From positions 25,093,938 to 25,157,937 of the forward strand of contig CAXIPT010000001.1 of NCBI GenBank assembly GCA_964030475.1: DNA of 64,000 bases, read 5' to 3'. How positions within the stretch are numbered: the first letter of the stretch is position 1; each line of letters opens with the position of its first letter. The DNA is from Tethya wilhelma. Taxonomy: Eukaryota; Porifera; Demospongiae; Tethyida; Tethyidae. A program made the position numbers and the translations under genes. The notes under the pieces were generated by a model. The model had not been told where the DNA came from and made no database searches. It was given only the letters and a program-made list of their open reading frames with translations. Shown piece by piece: positions 26,401 to 35,141 of the stretch.

Positions 26401-29400
26401 ATAGTGTACTAAAGTAGCAAATTATTGTATGCAATCTTAATTGTTGTAATGCTGTTACATACTGATCGCTTAATTTTAGACTATTCTGAGGTAATGTATC
26501 AGGGCATATGAGGCACGTTTACAAGGAATGGCATATGATATACTATTACTTTCTGGGTTGCATTTAGAAATAGAGAAAGGGGAGGGGGGGGCAAAATCAC
26601 TAAAAGATGTTTAGCAATATTTTCACACTTACAGCTGTATAATTATGGTAAATCACTATAACCTTAAACTCCTTTAATCCCTTCATGTATATTGTAGTGT
26701 ATATACATGTATGAACCTGGTAAACTTCGTGTTGTAGTGGTTTACTACAGTACTATTGTGTTCAGTTTAATTGAATAAATAGAGATAGCAACGGTTGTCT
26801 GACTACTATAGGTTTGCCTAAAAATGTCAACACATGCAACCACAAACCAGTCACCATGACTCATGTCCCATACTATGTACCAAGGGTTTTCCCATGCACT
26901 GGGCCTCAAGTAAACAACGTCTTTAACACCGGGTCAACAACAGCCAGAAAATGTAAACTATAGATCTAGCTAGAACAACTGTTTTTATTACGGAAACATA
27001 CTGTATTACTTTGTTTAAAGGCCTGAGCATTTTTTACATGCCTTTGCATGGTTACTAAAGCCACAAATAAACTGACTCAGGCTTTTGTAGCACATCATGA
27101 GACTTATCACATGTACATACATGTACAAACCATGCATGCATGCTTGCTGTAAATTTTGGTGTGTATAAAATGAAAGTAAAACTACACACTTTCACCAAAG
27201 TGTGCTACTATCACTTCCACACAGAAAGTGTCACCAAAAACTACACACAAATTTAACATGTAACAGGTCACTGCTAATATTTTCAGATTCAAGTATTTTC
27301 CGCAATTGTTCTGGTCATAGTTTCCTCCACAACAAGCCAGTCAACAACAACCAAAGTAAAATGAAACCAAGTGCTTATGGCACAACAAGAATGCTAGTTA
27401 TCTCTGCAATATCTCAATCTCATAAATTGCCGTGCGCATGCATGTATAAGGGGAGATCAATAGATAGTGGTCATAAGCCTGTGACATAGAGAAATAGAGG
27501 TGAATTCCTTAAAATTATGAACATGTGATACATAAAATAGTGCAAGTATATATACATATGGACTATCACACAAAGAAATAAATGTGGTGCTGCTTCAAAC
27601 AATCAGAGTAAGTTTAGTCGACACTTAAAATTGAATCAGTTTTGAGGGCAATTTTTACACTAGTATTTATACTAAACAATTAGAAACAAACTTTGTCTAT
27701 TGGTTCAAACTAGCTAAGTACTATACTTTACATAAGAGTGCAGGATATGGCTCAGCAACAAAATCAGGACACGCCCAAAATTGGATTCAACTCAATTCAA
27801 CTACTCAAAAAGAAAACTCTTGGTATTGGATCGTATGGAATTGTCTGCAAGGCTCAGTGTGATGGTCTCCTATGTGCTGCTAAGATCATTCATCAAACTC
27901 TGATTGATCCAAAAGCACATGAACGAGTTGAACGCAACAAAGAACACAGATTACCTATTAGTCGTTTCATGCAGGAGTGTGAGTTCATGAGTGCAATAAA
28001 GCATCCCAATATTGTACAGTTTCTGGGCACACACCAAGATCCTCAAACTGACTTACCAGTTCTACTAATGGAGCTCATGGACGATAGCTTGACCCACTTC
28101 TTGGAGAGCTCAAGGGATGCAGTCCCCTACCACATCCAAGTCAACTTTTGTCATGACATCACCTTGGCCATTTCTTACCTCCATTCTAATGAAATCACTC
28201 ACAGGGATCTCTCAAGTAATAACGTGTTACTACGTGGAAATGTGCAAGCCAAAGTAACAGACTTTGGAATGGCAAAGCTTGGTGATATAAACCCTCGAGC
28301 TACTCGTGTGTCTTTTACGCTGTGTCCAGGAACAGATGTCTACATGCCTCCTGAAGCTGTGCAAGACATACCAGAATACACAGTAAAGATCGACTGCTTT
28401 GCCATTGGAATACTTATCATCCAGATGTCCACCAGGTGCTTCCCTGATCCAGGAAACCGATTCAAAACCATTCAACTAAATCATCCTCAGTTCCCAGGTG
28501 GTACAATATATGTACCTGTACCAGAAATTGAGCGAAGACAAAACCACATAAGTCTAGTTGATCCCAAGCACCCTCTCCTACCAATCGCACTCGACTGTCT
28601 CAAGGACAGTGATACTGAACGTCCTTCAGCTCAGGAGGTGTGTCATAGAGTAGCAGCTCTGAAAGAAACACATCGGTTTACAGAAAGTGTTAGGAGAGCC
28701 CAAGAAAGACCAGAACCAGCTGATAATACAACTGAGAGAGAGGAAGAACTACGACAACAAGTTCAAGACAAAGATGACATCATAGAACAAAAAGAGGAGG
28801 AGAATTGTCAGTTGAGACAAGAATATGCTCAGCAAACCCAAGCACTTCAGCAAATCATTGGATCACAAAATAACACACTACAGCAAAAAGACGACATCAT
28901 ACAAGAGAAAAATGATATCATAAGAGAGAAAAATGACATCATACGAGAGAAAGAACAGACAATTGTAGCTAGTCGACAAGAATGCCAACAGCTGAGAGGA
29001 ACTATCAGAGACCAACAGAGGCAACTGCAACAGGTCACTAAATCTAATCAACAAGTAACGGCTCAATTTCAGACACGAATCCAGAAACTAGAACAACAGC
29101 TAAAGAAAAACCCACCAACTGAGGAACTAGCTAAACCACAACCAAGCCTCAGAGACACCTCACAGACTCATAACTCTGACACTTACAACTTTACACTGAA
29201 GTGGAGAGAGGGCAAAAAGACACCTTACAAGATGGCCAAAGGATCATCTGTGGTCGATGGTGAGATAGTGTACATCAGATCAATTGATGCTGCAATGTTT
29301 TATGCCTACAACTCAAAAGATGAGACATGGAATGAACTACCAGAGTGTCCAAATCGAGCTGTTTCTCTTGCAGTCATTCAACACTCCCTAACTGCAATTG

Positions 29401-32400
29401 GAGGGAAAAACTCTAATACCATTAAGGTGACCAATCAGCTCCTCAGCCTCACTGAAAAAGGTGGGAATAAGAGTTGGAAAGAGGTGTTCCCACCAATGTC
29501 CACCAAGAGAGTACTACCATTAGCAGTGTGCACTGGACAAGCTCTGATAGTTGGTGGAGGACATAATGACTTTGAAACATGGACAACAGTGGAAGTCATG
29601 GATATTGAGAACAGACAATGGACATTTGCTACAGACCTTCCTGTACAATTCTATGATCCTACAGTAACCATTTGTGGTGAACGTATATATGCTGGTGGAG
29701 GAACAAATGCTCATGGAAAACTTACGTCCATATACATGTGCACCCTGGCTGACCTTTTCCGGTCTTGTAAATCAAGATCAGTAGGAGAATGCTTAGCTCA
29801 ATCTCTATTGCTAACCAGTCCAGTGACTCCACCCAGCTCTAGAGTGTGGAGCAAAGTTGCTGATCTCCAATATACTGAATTCACTTGTGTCGCACTTCAC
29901 AATCGGCTCCTAGCCATTGGTGGCTGGGTTTCAAACGCACCCACTTCAGAGGTTCGTATCTACCATCCCACTTCTGACACATGGGAGGTTAGCACCAGGA
30001 TGAAGGCTAGCTACCGGTGTTTAGCATTTGTTCTCCCCACCAATGAACTAATGGTGGTAGGCGGCCGCACTACTGGTAGTCAGAGTAGTATAACTGACTC
30101 TGTAGAAATAGCAACAGTTATCTAACTTATGCAATTTATTGTGGAACAAAATTAAGTAGCAAATACAGTAGCTGCCTAACTTATACATTAACTTATAAAC
30201 CCTTGGTACCACATACTATATTTTTATAAATATCTGCATCTGATAACATGCAGTAATTCTCAAAAATCCTTTACTAACATTTGCCAATAAAAATGTGGGT
30301 ATAGAGGGAACCTCAAAAAGAGGGAGCTACTTAACATGTAGTTTAGAATCGTACTAGCCTAGGTTTGCCAAAAATGTCAACACATGCTACTACAAACCAG
30401 TCACCATGGCTCATGATCCATATACTGTATCAAGGATTTTAATTTCCCACTGGGCCTCAACTAAACACCAGTCTCAAATAATCATTAACACTTGGTCAAC
30501 AACAGGCCAGAAGATAGTAAAAAAATGTAAGCTAGATCTAGCTACAACTGTTTTTATTATGGAAACATACTGTATTACATTGTGTAAAAGCTCAAGCACC
30601 AGTTACATACATGTATGCCTTTGGTCACTATAGCAACAAAAAAAATTGAGGATCATAGTTTGTAGTACAATGTCATAAAACTTATCACAATCCATCATGC
30701 ACTTTGCTAGCTAGATTTGTTCCCAGGCTCCCTACCTATACCTGGGAGTGAGGCTGTGACTATAATATTTAGTCTGAGAGACAAAGCTGCATAAGTTTAT
30801 GTGAACAATGCAATGAATACACTAATTATATTCATAGCCTGTAACACACAAAAAGAGAAGGTGCTGCAATTAGAACAGTCACAGTGTGTGCCACTCTTAG
30901 AGTTGATGTCAGTTTTCAATGTTCAATAGTTTCAAAGGTGAACACTAACTGCTAAATAGAGGTATTAAACTCTCTACAATAGTTAGTTTGAGCAAGGAAT
31001 TGAAGCTACTGTAACAGATAGAGGGCCATAGGATAACATGGCTCAGCAACAACATCAGGACAGGCCCAACATTGGATTCAAATCTGTTCAACTTCTCAAA
31101 AAGAAAACTCTTGGTATTGGATCGTATGGAATTGTCTGCAAGGCTCAGTGTGATGATCTACTCTGTGCTGCTAAAATCATTCATCAAACTCTTTTTGATC
31201 CAAATGCACATGAACAAGTTGAACGTAACAAAGAACACAGACTACCTATTAGTCGTTTCATGCAGGAGTGTCAGTTCATGAGTGCAATAAAACATCCCAA
31301 TATTGTACAGTTCCTGGGTACACACCAAGATCCTCAAACTGACCTGCCAGTTCTGCTAATGGAGCTAATGGACGATAGCTTGACCCACTTCTTGAAGAGC
31401 TCACAAGATGCAGTCCCCTACCACATCCAGGTCAACTTTTGCCACGACATTACCATGGCCATTTCTTACCTCCATTCAAATGAAATCACTCACAGGGATC
31501 TCTCCAGCAATAATGTGTTGCTGCGTGGAAATGTGATAGCCAAAGTAACAGACTTTGGGATGGCAAAGCTTGGTGACATAAACCCTGAAGCTACTCGTGT
31601 GTCCTTTACACTGTGTCCAGGTACAGATGCCTACATGCCTCCTGAGGCTGTGCAAGATCCACCTGTCTACACCAAAAAGATTGACTGCTTTGCAATCGGG
31701 ACACTCATCATCCAGATCTTGACCAGGTGCTTCCCTAAACCAGGAAATAGACTTAAAATAATCCACACAACTGATCCTCGATTCCCAACAATTAAGGCTC
31801 AAGCTTCAGAAATTGAGCGAAGACAAAACCACATTAGTCAAGTTGATCCCACCCACCCTCTCCTACCGATTGCTCTTGACTGTCTCAAGGACAGTGATGT
31901 TGAACGTCCTTCAGCTCAGGAGCTGTGTCATAGAGTAACAGCTCTGAAAGAAACACCTCAGTTCACAGAAAGCATTAGAAGAGCTCAAGAAAGACTAGAA
32001 CCAGCTGGTAATACAACTGAGAGAGAGGAAGAACTACGACAAGTTCAAGACAAAGATGACATCATAAGACAAAAAGAAGAGGAAAATCGTCAGTTGAGAC
32101 AAGAATATGCTCAGCAAATCCAAGGACTTCAGCAAATCATTGGATCACAAAACAACCGTCTACAGCAAAAAGATGACATCATACAAGAGAAAAGTGACAT
32201 CATACGAGACAATGAACAGACTATTATAGCTAGTCAGCAAGAATGCCAACAGCTGAGAGGAGCTATCAGAGACCAACAGAGACAACTGCAACAGGTCACT
32301 CAGCAACTTGAATCTAGTCAACAAGTGACGGCTCAATTTCAGACACGAATCCAGGAACTAGAACAACAGCTGAAGAGAAAATCACCAACTGAGGTACTAG

Positions 32401-33548
32401 CTAAACCACAACCGAGCCTCAGAGACCCCCCACTGACTCATCACTCTGTCAGCAGTACTAGAACAACCACAGCAACCAGGGACAGCTTCACACTGAGGTG
32501 GAGAGAGGGCAAGAAGGCACCATGTAAGATGGTCAGGGGGTCTTCTGCTATTGATGGTGACATGGTGTACTTCAGACCAGCTGATACTAGAACATTTTAT
32601 GCCTACAACACTCAAGATAAAACATGGAGTGAACTACCAGAGTGTCCAAATCAATCAGTTTTTCTTGCAGTCATTCAAAACTCCCTAACTGCCATTGGAG
32701 GGAGAGACAGTGGGGATAAGGTGACCAATCAGCTCCTCAGCCTCACTGGGGAAGCTAGGAGTAAGAGATGGAGAGAGGTGTTCCCACCAATGCCCACCAA
32801 GAGATCAAATGCAATAGCGGTTAGCACTGGACAAGCTCTGATAGTTGCTGGAGGAGGTAATCAACATTATAAGCCACTGAAAACAGTGGAAGTCATGGAC
32901 ATTGCTATGAAACAATGGTCATCTGCTGTAGGCCTTCCTGAACCACTCTGGAATGCCCCAATAACCATCCTTGGTGAACGTGTCTACATTGGAGGAGGAG
33001 CGAGTGACAGTAGACTTAGAAAGTCCGTATACACCTGCACCCTGGATGACCTCTTCCTGTCTTGTCAGTCAAGATCACTAGGAGAACGTTTAGCTCAATC
33101 TCTATCACTAACCAGTCCACTCAGGTCTACCATATGGAGCAAAGTTGCTGATCTCCCAGTTACACATTTTACTTGTGTCACCCTTCACGATCGACTGCTA
33201 GCCATCGGTGGCTGTGATTCCAAGGACACAACCACTTCAGATGTTTGTATCTACCATCCCACCTCCAACACATGGGAGGTCATCAGCAAGATGAACACCA
33301 GTCGACGCCTGTGTTTAGCAGCTGTTCTCCCCACCAATAAACTAATGGTGGTGGGTGGCTACACTATTAGTAGTGTGTTTAGTTTTAGTAAAACTGACTC
33401 AGTAGAAATAGCAACAATTGTCTAATTTCATACATAATCTAATTTCTTGTAGTATATATGTATGTATATGCTAAAGTATCAAACAGTTGTAAGCAATATC
33501 TTGTTAACCCTTGGTGCGCATGCGCAGCAGGGGTTATGGTAGTCGTTT

Positions 33549-33586
<38 letters not shown>

Positions 33587-35106
33587 CCAACTATATCTCA
33601 AGAACGGCAGCTCCAGTCTTCAAAAGCGGCATACCAAGGTACAATAATCGAGATTATCTAAAAAAATTACACAAAGAATTTAACAAAACCTTGTAGTTCC
33701 TGAGATCTGAGGCTTTTCAGCCTCTTTGAGCGCTAAGCTTCGAGGCCACACCCATAATTTTGGGGGACGAGCCTGAGCGAGCTTCATAGCATAGACAGTA
33801 GAAGCTTAGCTACTGATATGAAATGGCCTCAGGTCCTTTTACAAAGCAACAAAAGCCTATAGTTTCTGAAATCTGAGGCTTTTTTTTTCTTCGAGGCCAC
33901 ACCCATTCATCCTGTTAAAATTTTGGGGCAAGCATGAGGGGCGAGCCTGAGCGAGTCCCATAGCATAGCTGCAGACCTGCTTATTGATACACACTCATCC
34001 AACTACATTATACAGAAATAACAATATAATACTAGACTACACAATAAACTGCTATAATATATCAAATACCATCAAAATACTTATAAGATTCAGTATGTAC
34101 CCCGCACCAAGGGTTATGCACCTTGGTGCCTTCATTGTAATAGTGTTACATTCTGATCGCTTAATCCATTTTGAGGTACAGTAATAGTACAGGGCATATG
34201 GGGCACATTTATAAGGAATTGCATATGGCATACTATTCAAATGTACTTTCTGGGTTTGCATTTTTAAATATAGAAAAGGGGGACTAAAATCACTAAAAAA
34301 ATGCTCAGCAATATTTTCATACTTATAGTAGATCATTGTAACCTTTAACCCGCTTACAGTGTACATGTATGTACCTGGTCGACTTTGTGTTGAGTGTAAG
34401 TGATGAGTTCCTCGGGCTCTTCATTCTCGTTCGTACGAAACACAAACAACAGTACATCTGTTGCTAGGATACCGGGTGAAGCCACACCCATCTCTATCCA
34501 GACGTTGGTCGGAGAGGGCAGTTTGAGTCGATAATGATGACATCGAATGACACCATCACTGACATCATCACTCTCTGCTTCATCATCACCACTCTCTTGA
34601 TCAAAGTAGAAACAACCCTTACCAGTGATGCTGTTCCAAGACTATATACATGGAGAAAAAAAAAAGACTAACTGTTGTAGTACATGTATACGCATAAATT
34701 CAATAACAAAACACTTGAATCTATATACCGTATAGTGGGTAAATTTGGCAGGCTTAAGATTTGGTGAATTCGCATTTTAGCATGATAGGCGATTTTAAAT
34801 TTGGCGATTTAATTTTGCATGAGCACTGCTAAAACTTTTTATTAAAGAATTTGCAGAATAATCTGCTAATTCGCCAAATTTACCTGCTATACGGTTGCTG
34901 GGTTCAAACTCTTAAGTCTTTCAGAATGTGGTATTGTAGGGTATATTATAGTACACTTTTCAGTCTGTACATTATACGTTGCAGTGTGATTTTCACTTAC
35001 ATTGAGGCTTTTAGGTTTCTTTGGTGACATTGCTACAACTGATGAAGGAGGCGCCACCTTACTCTTAGCCTCCTCTTCCTTCACTCCTGAAGCTGTCCCT
35101 TCCTTT

Positions 35107-35141
<35 letters not shown>

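Noticed and set aside
1455..33425. Bacterial or viral origin of the intronless kinase genes
   Set aside because: Their codon use and AT content resemble the neighbours, they lie within a eukaryotic intron, and the kinase and Kelch sequences are eukaryotic in type; no prokaryotic or viral signature was seen.
34887..35000. C-terminal extension of EFCAB7 exon 3 to the stop at 34887
   Set aside because: A good GTAAGT donor at 35000 joins in phase to exon 4, whose product continues the family alignment; the extension also runs into the MITE.
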